Source of the DNA: Microcyclospora pomicola
Lineage: Eukaryota > Ascomycota > Dothideomycetes > Capnodiales
NCBI GenBank assembly: GCA_002786065.1
Contig: NHNY01000018.1
Coordinates: forward strand, 186,001-250,000
Direction: 5' to 3'
Length of the DNA stretch: 64,000 bases
Position 1 is the first letter of the stretch; each line of letters begins with the position of its first letter. The notes below the pieces were generated by a model. The model was not told where the DNA came from and did not search any database. It was given only the letters and a program-made list of their open reading frames with translations. Made by a program: the position numbers and the translations under genes. Of the stretch, positions 1 through 9,774 are shown piece by piece.

Positions 1-103
1 TGTAGTGGCATAAACGCAACCATGGCACTCCCACCTTGTGATCGCTTTCTACAAAGTTTAGGAAATTAGGCCTTTCAGGATATCGTTTCTCGTAACGACT
101 TGC

Positions 104-1684
104 TTACGCCTCTCCATCACGAGTGCGAACCCTCATCCAGCCTTCCTTAGCCGTTGCAGCACCAGACTTTCCCTCGTGTGCATCATCCATCCCATTGATA
201 GTCATGATGCTTGTAGCCAGACCAGGCTGGATTGAGGTCTTCAGTGTGCCGCCTACCAGCACTGCCGGCTCGTCATACATTTCATCATCCCACTCATTCT
301 CGTTGATCTCGTCCCACTCGCGATGTGATAGATCATTTAGGAGATGGGTCTTAAGGCGGTCTGCAAGCCGCGTTGGCGAAGCATACTTCCAGTTTCGCAA
401 CAACGCCGCGATGTCGGATCCAGCAAGAGAGTTGCGTACACTGCCATGTGAGAACAGTCCCAACTGCAGTGATATGCCATCCGTGGTGCTCTTAGCACGA
501 CTCGTGTTGGTAGCCGAAGACAGATTACGATCGAGTGGTGGTCGTACCGTATTGTCTTTGGAAAGGAAGAGATCGTAAAGGTTTTTTCCAATAGAACTGA
601 TGTCGTTAAAGTCTGAAACAGGCTCGATACCCTGGGTCTTGCACAACCAGGCCACATCCCAAGCCAGGAGTGCTACACCTTCGACGAACATGTTGAAAGA
701 CTTGGAGTCATCCTTTGCTAATTGAGGTAGTGCACGCTCAATCGTCAGTGGTCTCGGTCTTGAAGAGTTTGACCGATCGAGCAATGCAGAGGCTGCTGGG
801 CTTGAAGACAGGCGTGGTTGGATCCCGTCGGAAAGGTCTACATTCCTATATGATGCCCTTTCCGGAAAGATCATTGCCACGGGACAGTTATTGTGCGGAA
901 GCACGATCTCGGCTGGCAGCCTTATGTACAGGTAGTGACAACACTGGACAAGCAGATGGCAAATGTTACCTAGTGAGGCGTTGATGATTTCATGCTGTTT
1001 TGGATCACCACTTGCTTTGTCGGGACGAATCGTTTCCGACATATCATTTCCCGGGTTGCCATTTAAATACTTGAGGTCGACGATTTGCGATCCACCTAAG
1101 GTATATGTGGATGACCCATCAGGTGTTCTTGTGCGTCTCAGTCCGCTCAAATGTGCTACAGCACGACATAAAGCTACTCGAGCTTGTGCCGTCCTCGCGT
1201 GGACTTTTTGCAGCTTCCTCTCGGCCCTACGAGCTTCACCCAAAACAGTCTCGACAGCTGAGGTCCTACGTTCAAGTAGCTGTCGCCGTTCTACCTTCAA
1301 GTTGTGTCGACGCTGTGTAAGATCCTCCTGCTGCTCGGCGGCATACTTCTTGCATGTTTCGATGTCGTCTCGCAGCTGTTTCGCTCTGTCACGAGCATTC
1401 TCGACAATGGTCTCACGACTATGTAGCTCGGTCCGCTGAGCCTTCCAGCCGTGTTGTTGTATCCCTACGGTGATGGCTTCCAAGTCTGCTGTGGGAGGCA
1501 GTGCGGCGAGTACGCCATCGTTCCCTGGTCTGACAATGGCCTCAGCGTGGATGTGCGCCTCTTCTCGTTCGCACAGCGCCTGTATCTGCGCAAAGCGAGA
1601 TTCGTAGAGGATGGCTTGTGCACATGCCGGACAAAACGGTTGTCTTGTGGGGGTGAATGCTCGAGAGCAGACATCGCAAGTCAT
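104..1684 (-). CDS. ATG14: ATG14/UVRAG-family autophagy PI3-kinase complex subunit
   Basis: Single-exon protein of 526 aa. The first ATG (1684) puts CDVC (Cys3, Cys6) and CPAC (Cys18, Cys21) right at the N-terminus, the paired-cysteine motif of ATG14 proteins. A charged coiled coil follows (about residues 70-190). The C-terminal half has the blocks that match fungal UVRAG/ATG14 proteins: a segment containing HYLYIRLPAEI and another containing FVEGVALLAWDVAWLC. In this family the coiled coil binds Vps30/Beclin-1 and directs the Vps34 lipid kinase to autophagy sites. The reading frame continues upstream of 1684 only through non-ATG codons, so I chose the ATG. A Vps38/UVRAG assignment is the main alternative; the N-terminal cysteines favour ATG14. 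Confidence 0.8.
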   Translation of the reverse strand: MTCDVCSRAFTPTRQPFCPACAQAILYESRFAQIQALCEREEAHIHAEAIVRPGNDGVLAALPPTADLEAITVGIQQHGWKAQRTELHSRETIVENARDRAKQLRDDIETCKKYAAEQQEDLTQRRHNLKVERRQLLERRTSAVETVLGEARRAERKLQKVHARTAQARVALCRAVAHLSGLRRTRTPDGSSTYTLGGSQIVDLKYLNGNPGNDMSETIRPDKASGDPKQHEIINASLGNICHLLVQCCHYLYIRLPAEIVLPHNNCPVAMIFPERASYRNVDLSDGIQPRLSSSPAASALLDRSNSSRPRPLTIERALPQLAKDDSKSFNMFVEGVALLAWDVAWLCKTQGIEPVSDFNDISSIGKNLYDLFLSKDNTVRPPLDRNLSSATNTSRAKSTTDGISLQLGLFSHGSVRNSLAGSDIAALLRNWKYASPTRLADRLKTHLLNDLSHREWDEINENEWDDEMYDEPAVLVGGTLKTSIQPGLATSIMTINGMDDAHEGKSGAATAKEGWMRVRTRDGEA

Positions 1685-1987
1685 CTTCACGTCCCCCTGT
1701 CTGCGAGCAGAGGTTGGAGAACGTCCGTGTTCATTGCGACGTATGTTACGACTGTGCCTCGACAATGCTCATGTCAGTGGATCTGTATGTAGAAGTCACG
1801 ATTCAACTATGTTGAGGTAACTAGGTCAGCAGAGGTCCATGTAAATTGACGTTCCGAGTCATAGGAGCATGTGATTGCGTGCCTGAGGCATTCTTATCGC
1901 AACCCTTGATACTTGAGCCTGGTCGACTGCACTTCACTTGTATCACGCTCAACTATGATCAAAGCCTTGCCACGACCATTGACAAGT
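1685..1987. promoter_or_regulatory. divergent intergenic region
   Basis: About 300 bp between the starts of the ATG14-like gene (leftward) and the unknown Ser/Pro-rich gene (rightward). It must hold both promoters and 5' UTRs. I see no TATA box or other motif I can defend. Confidence 0.4.
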
Positions 1988-3112
1988 ATGAGCGAAGACG
2001 TGGTAGACAATCACGAAGCAGGCGAGCATGATACTGGTTCTCAAAGCTCTGACGAGTCTTCATCCCCCTTACTGCCAAGCTCTCCGACTCCAACAAGAAG
2101 GAATGTAGCTCCCAAACAGTCGCCTAGCAGAAAGCGATCTCTCGGGGAAATGCACGGTGGCGCGTTGGAGAACAGCACATCTATGGCGCCAGAAGGCCAG
2201 AGAATGACACCCTCAGATGCTCCTGCAGCAAATATGCCACCTACTCCACTGCCGTCCTCAATGGCGGCGTCTGCTGTCGAGAGTTCGTCGCCTCCCCATG
2301 TATTACCGTCAGAAGCAGCATCGATTGATATTAAGATTTCACCTCCGCCTCGCGCCTCTTCTAGAACTCAAGGTGCTGGAGGAGATAAGTCGCCACATCG
2401 AGTATCGTCCTCAACGACAGTACCAATTCTGAGCAGTGTGTCCTCGCCGCCATCATCAAAGGTACAGGCGTCGCAGAGAATGCCGCCTCCTCCTCGACCT
2501 GCATCAAAAGCACTCTTACCTACTTCTGTGAAAACTCTGCCCTCTCATTCATCGTTGGCGACAGCGTTACCATCGTCACAAGCTGTGCCACAAAGTGGCC
2601 AGAAGACTCTACCATCAAGTCCGCCTGAGGCCCAGCAGCCAGAACAGCAACCAGAGGCCACAGTCAATGATGATGATGATGATGATTCTGCAGAATACCC
2701 ACCCGATCATCCAAGTATACCCATCGAAGCCTTCGACTGGGAAGAGATGCAGCAGCGCTATCACGACACCGTGAAAGAGCTCGAACAGGACGAACAGCGC
2801 ATCTTCGCCGAATTCGAGAGCCTTTGCAATGTAAGATCGACCATAACATGACTGACCGCGATGTACTGAGATTCTCTCCGCAGTTCTTCAAAATCTGGTG
2901 CCAAGCACTACCACAACGCGAGGTCGAACGAAGCTTCAAGAGGCTGAAAACACAGATGGCCTTTGTGCAGCACGAAGAGGACGAGCTGGAGAAGCGGCGA
3001 CAACATTGTAGGTCACCCGGGATAGCATGATGCAGACATCGCTGACAATCTGGCAGATACTGCAGTCATTGACGCGTTCAACAGTGCGCTGATGATGATT
3101 CGCTCTCGCTAG
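1988..3112 (+). CDS. unknown Ser/Pro-rich protein with conserved-looking helical C-terminus
   Basis: Three exons: 1988-2830, 2884-3007, 3057-3112 (340 aa). Donors are GTAAGA and GTAGGT, acceptors CCGCAG and GGCAG, and the phases agree. I chose the ATG of MSEDVVDN at 1988; another in-frame ATG lies upstream at 1955 and an alternative start near 1913. The first 220 residues are low-complexity Ser/Pro/Thr with a D6 run, probably disordered. The last 100 residues (from YPPDHPSIPIEAFDWEEM) are charged and helical, rich in Glu/Arg/Gln, with EEDELEKRRQHY near the end, and are spread over all three exons. That tail is probably the conserved domain. I do not recognise the family; a nuclear or chromatin-complex subunit is possible but not shown. 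Confidence 0.7.
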
Positions 3113-3519
3113 CCACGTAGGAGATGATTCTGTACTGTCTATCAGCCCTGATCTAGCTGACCTATTGAGGCTACTTTGCTGCCACGCAATACAGTACTGG
3201 GGCTTCAGCACAACCTCAGACAGCTTATGTGTGCACCACTTCACCAAGGACATCGCTTGACATGCAACACCATTAATCTTAGATGAAATCGCTACCTCGG
3301 GAGGAAAAAGCATGAGAATCTATGCCTATGGCTGATACGATCACCGCTTTATGCTATATTGCTACGTTGCATGATCTCGCTGTTGCACAGCACAAGATAA
3401 GTCTATATATTCATTCCGCTATGCATCTAAGCACGCCTTCGCTCTCGCCATTCGTTGCGGGCGTTGGTCTCGAAGCGTCCAACATAACCAACATAACGCG
3501 ATGTTCAATCAGTGTACGC
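3113..3519. other. intergenic, convergent gene tails
   Basis: About 400 bp between the tails of the unknown Ser/Pro-rich gene and thioredoxin reductase. It probably holds both 3' UTRs. I see no gene or repeat in it. Confidence 0.4.
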
Positions 3520-4650
3520 TCACAAGAGCGGGTTCGATCGGTATTCTGGTGCGGTGCCGTTTGCCTTATCCTTCTTCGCTTCATTCTCGCCTTCGACGCC
3601 GTCCTTCACGTCGTTGCCTTCTTGTTCAGCGAGAAACTTCTCCGCCTCGAGCGCGGCCATGCAACCGGAACCTAAGAAATGATGTCAGCCCCCGACCTTG
3701 TGTTGATGATCCACTCGTAGAAACTTACCTGCTGAAGTGACCGCCTGTCTGTACTTCTTGTCCTGAACATCGCCGGCAGCAAACACACCAGGCACGTTCG
3801 TCTCGGTCGTGCCGGGGGTAGTAAGCAGGTATCCGTCCTCGTCCATCTTCAACTGTCCCTTGAACAGCGCTGTTGCAGGGTCGTGACCGACAGCGTAAAA
3901 CAGACCGTTCGCGGGGATCTCCTCGGTCTCGCCAGTTTTCGCGTTCTTGATCACCATGCTTTGCATCAATCCCCGCGGACCCTCCTCGCCCTTGATCTCC
4001 ACACCCTGTGTATTGTATTTGATCTCGATCTTCGGGTTCGCAGCCAGCCGCCGTGCGTTCGTCTTGGACGCGCGAAGCACATCTCGTCGCACCAGCACGG
4101 TCACCTTTGACGCCTTCTTCGTCAGATATGTCGCCTCCTCCACCGCCGAGTCTCCGCCGCCAATCACTACCAACGGCTTCTCCCGGAAGATCGGTAATGA
4201 GCCGTCGCACACCGCGCATGCCGACACACCATTGCCCCAGTACTTCTCCTCGCCCTTGAGGTCCAGTCTCCGCGCCTTGGCACCGGTGGCTATGATAATG
4301 GCGTCCGCGGTATGCGTCTCCTCCTCCAGCGTCTCCTCGTCACCCATCGGGTGCAGCCAGAACTTGAACGGCCGCGCGGAGAAATCCACCTTGCCGACGG
4401 TCTGCGACACGATCTCCGTCCCGCACTCCTCGGACTGCGCGCGCATCTGGTCCATGAGCGTGCTCCCCTTGATCATCTTGAATCCCGGGAAGTTCTCGAC
4501 CTCGTCGGTCGTGGTGAGCTGGCCACCGGCTGCAATCCCCAGCGCGAGGAAACCCTCGTACAGCACTGGCTTGAGATCGGCACGCGCGGTGTAGATGGCG
4601 GCGGTGTGGCCGGCGGGGCCGGAGCCGATGATGACGACCTTGCTATGCAT
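3520..4650 (-). CDS. TRR1: thioredoxin reductase (NADPH)
   Basis: Two exons, 4650-3729 and 3671-3520, with a 57-nt intron (donor GTAAGT, acceptor TTAG). They give 357 aa from the ATG of MHSKVVIIGSG. FAD-binding GSGPAG lies at residues 9-14, the redox-active CAVC pair is Cys145/Cys148, the NADPH motif GGGDSAVEEA and the second FAD motif FAAGDVQD are intact, and the spliced junction restores VTSAGSGCMAALEAEKFL. This is the low-molecular-weight flavoprotein that reduces thioredoxin with NADPH in the cytosol. The C-terminal tail after residue ~325 is longer and more charged than in bacteria. Upstream of the ATG the frame stays open with a presequence-like translation (see 4651-4812), so a second, mitochondrial isoform is likely. 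Confidence 0.95.
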
Positions 4651-4812
4651 TTTGCGTGTGGCGGGCGGGAAAGCAGGCGTGCGAGTTGTGGTGAAGTTCG
4701 ACAGACCCACGGCAGCAGCGGCGGCGGCGATTGGGATGGGAAAGTTGGAGTGAAGTGTTGATGAGGAGCCGGCGCGGCGAAAGGCGTGAGAGAACAGTTT
4801 GACTGACGCCGT
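4651..4812 (-). other. in-frame non-ATG extension: predicted mitochondrial presequence of TRR1
   Basis: The 54 codons directly upstream of the TRR1 ATG contain no stop, no ATG and no Asp or Glu codon. They encode Arg, Lys, Ser, Ala and Thr (a VKLFSHAFRR segment near the start, then an Ala6 run). The likely start is an ACG at 4812-4810 with A at -3 and G at +4. Such composition is that of a mitochondrial targeting sequence. The frame stays open further upstream, so an upstream exon with an ATG is an alternative. Confidence 0.55.
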
Positions 4813-6382
4813 GATGGGCGAAGTGTGCGGTGGCGATTTGTGGGTTTGATGTGTATATGTAGCAAGTGAAGATCTGCTTATTAGTGTGTTGGCAGTGGAT
4901 ATATGCGATGTAGTTTTCTCAGCTGGCTGCTTTGAAATGCCGAAGTTCTAGACTGGATGATGGAATTGGTACAGCCCCACGTCGGCGGACCCATGCGCGA
5001 TCGCCGCCCAGCATTATCGGTAATGTTGCAAGGATGGAATGCGCTCGAAGCGACATCATTAAGTAATCAATGTTACAACTACACCGCAAGCAGGCAGAGG
5101 TCTGCAATTTTTGGACATACGAGTGCTGCCAATAGCTCATGTCCATGGATCGGACGGCTAGAAGACAGTATATGCTGCGCGGCAGGTCAAGATTGACCTC
5201 ACTGTCACCTTTGAGCACATGCAGTATCTAATGCAAGCTATTGCATTGCAAACGCGACAGCTTCGAGACCGCATTCACTTCTCAACAACCTGCGCAGTGG
5301 TCGTAGATGAGGTCTTGCACGGTATCATCGCAAGTTCGCAACAGTACCTTGAATCCGTCACGAGATGTTGAAGCCCGCTGGCGCAGGCAATACATCTAAC
5401 TGCTTTATCAGCCGCTATTATTGAATCACGCAAGACTGTCCTTGTCCGTGTGCACTCCAGGCTGAGGGTGATGAGTCCGAAGGCCAATACAACGCTGGAG
5501 CATCAATGTTAACGTGCTACGAAATGGCGACAACGCGGTGATTGCTGAGATCAACCGTCTGCCCGAGGATACTATACCAATGGAAGAGTTGCGCCGATCA
5601 GCTCAAAATCGTCACGAGCCAGCTCCAATGGGCGAGTAACAATGAGATCACGAACGCGACCCAGCATACAGATCGCAAGGGAGACACCCAACAATGATAG
5701 TCTCGACTCTTGATGGTTTGCTCCATGTTCTTGACGACAGGACAACAAGTCGTGTTGCCAGCACTTCATCTTCTCTACCGCCAAGCCAATCACATACACC
5801 ACCAACCTCGGCGCATCACATCACATAACAACTCGCTCCCCCGCAGTGACTCAAATGATGATCCGAAGCCTTCGAGGTTGATTTGAGATGAGAAATTCGA
5901 TCTCTCATTTTGTTTCCAACGGCCACGCCCTCTCGATTCGCCATAGGTCGAAAGACAATCCTCCGCAAGCCCCAGCCGGCGGTCCGAGCGGTAACTTCGA
6001 CTTCATCTCCGGCCCCTGGACTTGCCTATCCAGTCCTATCCCACCAGTGCCACTGATCTTGATGGCACACTGTCTGCGTTGGATCTGCACTCACCTCTAG
6101 ACGCTGCTAAGTTGTCGCGACGAATGGCGGATGGCCAAATTAACCTTTAGAACGTTGCTCGTTACCGCGCACTGTTCCCTCGAGACTACTAGCTGTGGAG
6201 TGCGCCAAACTCGTGGAGTCCTGGTCTGCCATATCAAGGTAGGGGTCCCTTTCCTTCTCTCTTCTTGCTGTCTCTTGCTTGTCGTCCACGGTCTTCACGC
6301 TCTCGCCTTCTCGTGGTTTACCCCAGTCATTCATTTGAAACCTTCCACTTCACTCTTTCAGTGGTCGAGTTAGAGATTCAAG
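4813..6382. other. long intergenic region between TRR1 and the GH17 gene
   Basis: About 1.57 kb separating two divergent genes. Short open frames here have no recognisable product and erratic codon use. The last 140 bp (from about 6244) are rich in C and T, as is common just upstream of start sites in highly expressed fungal genes, and probably belong to the GH17 promoter and 5' UTR. Confidence 0.4.
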
Positions 6383-7768
6383 ATGCAGTCCTTCGCCGTC
6401 CTCGCCTTGCTGGCGGCCTCCGTCAGCGCCGGCAGCGTTCACAACCACCACATGAAGCTGCACGAGAAGAAGTCCAGCTGGGCTGCTGGTCCTCCAGCCG
6501 TGTACTCGCCCCAGGATACAACCTCTTACGGGTGCACCACCTACACCACCACCGTGTATGGCGCCCCCAGCTTGGTCCAGGACAAGCCGAAGCCGTCGAC
6601 CTATTCTGCTTCCACGTCGACTTCGTCCTCGACATGGGTTGCACCCACCCCGAGCAGCACTTCTACCACAAGCAGCACCTCTTCGTGGTCCAGCTCTTCT
6701 ACTAGCACCTCTACTACTAGCACTTCATCGACGAGCACTTCTACCAGCACTTCTACCAGCACTTCGAGCAGCACTTCCACCAGCACCTCCACCACCAGCA
6801 CTTCGTCTTCCAGCACATGGGTGGCCCCAACTCAGACCTACGTTGCTCCCAGCACCCATGCTGCCACCAGCACGTGGGCCGCCACCAGCACTTCTTCATC
6901 TAGCGCTGGAGGTATCCTTGGCGCGCTCAAGTCTGCCGGCAAGGGTATTGCCGCAAGCATCTCCACCAACGGAAACCAATGGGCCATGACTTACACTCCT
7001 TACAACAACGACGGTTCTTGCAAGACTGCAGGCGAGGTCTCCAGTGACATCTCCTCCATCGCTGCCAAGGGCTTCACCACTGTCCGTATTTATGCCACCG
7101 ACTGCTCTGGACCCGAGAACGTCGGTGCCGCCATCAAGGCCAACGGCATGAAGCTCATCCTCGGCATCTACATTGACGGCTCGGGTATTGGCGGCAAGAC
7201 CGACGAGCAGATCAGCACCCTCACCGGATGGGGATCCGACAACTGGGACATTGTTGAGATGGTTGTTGCCGGTAACGAGGCCATTTTCAACGGCTACTGC
7301 TCCGCCTCTGAGCTCGCCTCATTTGTGCTCAAGGTCAAGGCCGAGTTCTCTGCCGCTGGCTACAGTGGACCAGTGACCACCACCGAGCCTCTCGGCACAA
7401 TCCAGGCCAACGCCGGCACCATCTGCTCGGCTGTCGATGTCATCGCGGCTAACATCCACCCCTTCTTCAACTCCGCTGTTGAAGCCTCTGGCGCTGGTGC
7501 ATTCGTGGCCACCTCGCTCTCCGACTTGTCCGACGCCTGCAACGGCGAGAAGGAGGCATACAACCTCGAGACCGGCTGGCCTAGCCAAGGTGACGCCAAT
7601 GGTGCCGCCGTGCCAAGCTCGTTCAACCAGAAGATCGCCATCGAAAGCATTGTGCAGCACGCCGGTTCCAAGTCCGCTGTTTTCTCCTTCGAGAACGACT
7701 CGTGGAAGGCGCCTGGTGACCTCGGCGTCGAGCAGTTCTGGGGATGCGCCGGCTTGTTCTCTGGATGA
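6383..7768 (+). CDS. secreted GH17 cell-wall beta-glucanase, SCW4/SCW10-like
   Basis: Single-exon protein of 461 aa. Signal peptide at residues 1-16 (SFAVLALLAASVSAG). A Tyr/Thr-containing segment is followed by a long Ser/Thr linker (about 76-160), probably O-mannosylated, then a GH17 catalytic domain (about 185-455). The acid/base Glu299 is in VAGNEAIF and the nucleophile Glu396 in NLETGWPSQG, both intact. Family members act on beta-1,3-glucan in the fungal wall as hydrolases or transglycosylases. No GPI-anchor signal is visible at the C-terminus, which fits the soluble, wall-bound SCW type. Strong preference for C-ending codons suggests high expression. Confidence 0.92.
   Translation: MQSFAVLALLAASVSAGSVHNHHMKLHEKKSSWAAGPPAVYSPQDTTSYGCTTYTTTVYGAPSLVQDKPKPSTYSASTSTSSSTWVAPTPSSTSTTSSTSSWSSSSTSTSTTSTSSTSTSTSTSTSTSSSTSTSTSTTSTSSSSTWVAPTQTYVAPSTHAATSTWAATSTSSSSAGGILGALKSAGKGIAASISTNGNQWAMTYTPYNNDGSCKTAGEVSSDISSIAAKGFTTVRIYATDCSGPENVGAAIKANGMKLILGIYIDGSGIGGKTDEQISTLTGWGSDNWDIVEMVVAGNEAIFNGYCSASELASFVLKVKAEFSAAGYSGPVTTTEPLGTIQANAGTICSAVDVIAANIHPFFNSAVEASGAGAFVATSLSDLSDACNGEKEAYNLETGWPSQGDANGAAVPSSFNQKIAIESIVQHAGSKSAVFSFENDSWKAPGDLGVEQFWGCAGLFSG
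6606..6830 (+). repeat. Ser/Thr codon repeat tract in the GH17 gene
   Basis: Imperfect tandem AGCACTTC(T/C)ACC-type units encoding the Ser/Thr linker. The tract is coding and likely to vary in length between strains by slippage. Confidence 0.7.
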
Positions 7769-8128
7769 GCATCGAAACTTCTTCGCATCACCATATGACA
7801 TTAGCTTTTTATTTAATACTGATCACGACCTCTTTCTCGAATCTTTTCTTGGAGCAAAGCGAAGGTGTTTTTCCGACGTGGGGAGCTTTGTTTCGCATTT
7901 ATATTTCTTGCATTTGTACATAGCATAATCTTTTCGCTCCGGTACGTCGGGCGAGCCATGAGTACGCAAGAGATGTATCGAACCTATACACCAGAATCTG
8001 TCCCTTTCCCAGTGGTCGTATGCTGTGGAGTAATTCCGAACTCCACCTTCGCCTACGCTATGCAATGCCTGCAAACGACAGTCTGTCCACTTGAAGTCGA
8101 CCCTCAAATCGCCGTACCTAAGATCATC
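7769..8128. other. intergenic, convergent tails of the GH17 and cyclophilin genes
   Basis: 360 bp, AT-rich just after the GH17 stop, as expected of a 3' UTR. I see no gene here. Confidence 0.4.
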
Positions 8129-8747
8129 TCACATCTCCCCACATTGCGCCACGAGCACATCCTGATTCGGCTTGTCGTCGCGCGTCCGCACGTTCTCGAT
8201 CTTCTCGACCACGTCCATGCCGTCCACCACCTTGCCGAAAACGACATGCTTGCCGTCGAGGAACGGCGTCGCCACCGTCGTGATGAAGAACTGACTTCCA
8301 TTCGTATCCGGGCCAGAGTTCTGAAGTCAACAAAATCAGCATTCCCATTCCCCCGTCCCCATCATACACCCCACCACCAACTCCTAAACCCAAAGGACGA
8401 ACGAAACTCACCGCCATACTCAACAACCCCGCCCGATCATGCTTGATCTCGAACCCCTCATCCTTGAACTCCCGGACGCCGTAGATGGACGCGCTGCCCG
8501 TGCCGTCGCCGTTCAGGAAGTCGCCGCCCTGGATCATGAAGTCCTTGATGACGCGGTGCATGCGCGAGCCCTTGTAGCCCTGCGGCCGCCCCAGGTGGTT
8601 CTTGTGCTCGCCCGTGCAGAACTGCCGGAAGTTCTCCGCCGTGCGCGGGACGCGGTCCGCGAAGAGCTCCATCTTGATGCGGCCGAGGGGCTCGCTGGCC
8701 AGCGTCATGTCGAAGAAGACGATGGGGTTGGGGGTGGCGGTGGTCAT
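8129..8747 (-). CDS. cyclophilin H-type peptidyl-prolyl cis-trans isomerase
   Basis: Two exons, 8747-8412 and 8320-8129, with a 91-nt intron (donor GTGAGT, acceptor TTCAG, phase 0). They give 175 aa. The whole protein is one cyclophilin domain: [14 protein letters not shown], the catalytic Arg region FHRV-like [18 protein letters not shown], then [14 protein letters not shown] and [14 protein letters not shown]. The [12 protein letters not shown] insertion before the catalytic strand and the length match human PPIH/USA-CYP (177 aa), which binds the U4/U6-U5 snRNP, rather than CypA (about 165 aa). The spliceosomal role is inferred from that similarity. Confidence 0.9.
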
Positions 8748-9157
8748 TTTTGGGGGAAGGGGGAGGGGTGGAAGTGCTAGGGAATTTTTCTCGATCAGCG
8801 CGATCGTCGTTTTTCTTGTTCGGCCAGGTTGTCAAGGTATGCTCTATCTATGTCGGTTGCGTTGATTGAATGGTTCGGGTGGACGTTCTGTGTTATATTC
8901 TTCCAACCCTAATGCACAAAGTGCCTATAAAATTGGCCTGCAAGTCGACAAGCGCCAAGCGCCACCTGCCCGATGCGGCCCAGATGTTCGTAGCACACAT
9001 ACATCATGCCTCTGATGTTATACGTCCTTTACTGCTAATACTGTCAGAAGACACGAGGTGATCTGCTCGCAATCATATGTGGCGAGGCTCATATTCACAT
9101 CCCTCTCATGAGCTGAATCTTCTCTCAACTTCTGCTACATCCACCTAAAGTCTAACA
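8748..9157. promoter_or_regulatory. divergent intergenic region
   Basis: 410 bp between the starts of the cyclophilin gene and the VOC-protein gene. It must contain both promoters. I cannot defend any specific motif. Confidence 0.4.
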
Positions 9158-9774
9158 ATGTCAACCTTTGCCGTCAAGTCCATTGACCATGTCGTCCTGA
9201 CGGTCAAAGATATCGAGGCCACTGTGGCGTTCTACACGACGAAGCTGGGCATGAAGCATGAGAAGTTTGTCTCCAAGGGTCAAGACAGGTATGTAGAGAT
9301 GGTGCCTCGATAATTGAGTCTCAACGTCACGTAGGATGGTAACCAGTACATCTGAATTGATGTTATTCATTTACTCGTAGACACGCCCTCAGTTTCGGCT
9401 CCCAAAAACTGAACCTGCATCTTTCCGGACACGAATTCGAGCCCAAGGCCGACAGAGTGCAGCCGGGAAGCGAGGATCTGTGCTTCATCACCGACCACCC
9501 GGTCGAGGACGTGTTGAAGAGCTGGCAAACTAGCGGCCTTGAGGTGAGTTCGAAATTTGACGCTGATCTAGAGCGAAACTCACGTAATGTTGGTATCAGA
9601 TCCTCGAAGGCGGGAAAGTCGTCGACCGGACAGGAGCAAGGGGGAAGCTACGAAGTGTATACACCAGAGATCCGGATGGAAATCTCATCGAGTGCGTACA
9701 CATCGTTGTAGTCAGCATGGTGCAACATCGCGGTTTTACTGATTTGCATACACAGGGTATCGAACTATGTCTGA
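9158..9774 (+). CDS. small VOC-superfamily (glyoxalase/bleomycin-resistance-like) protein
   Basis: Four exons: 9158-9288, 9381-9543, 9600-9691, 9756-9774 (134 aa). All junctions are GT..AG and in phase; the last exon is only 19 nt and ends in the family-typical [13 protein letters not shown]. The fold is two beta-alpha-beta-beta-beta units: [23 protein letters not shown], with metal-ligand His11, and a second unit ending in Glu near the C-terminus. It resembles GLOD5-type proteins, whose substrate is unknown; true glyoxalase I activity is not implied. Its stop lies inside the 3' end of the convergent ALG12 gene. Confidence 0.88.

Noticed and set aside
4957-5805. Several 60-99-codon frames between TRR1 and the GH17 gene.
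   Set aside because: Short, on both strands, no similarity to known families, and erratic codon use.
7740-7768. A GPI-anchor signal at the end of the GH17 protein.
   Set aside because: The C-terminus (FWGCAGLFSG) lacks the hydrophobic tail needed for GPI attachment.
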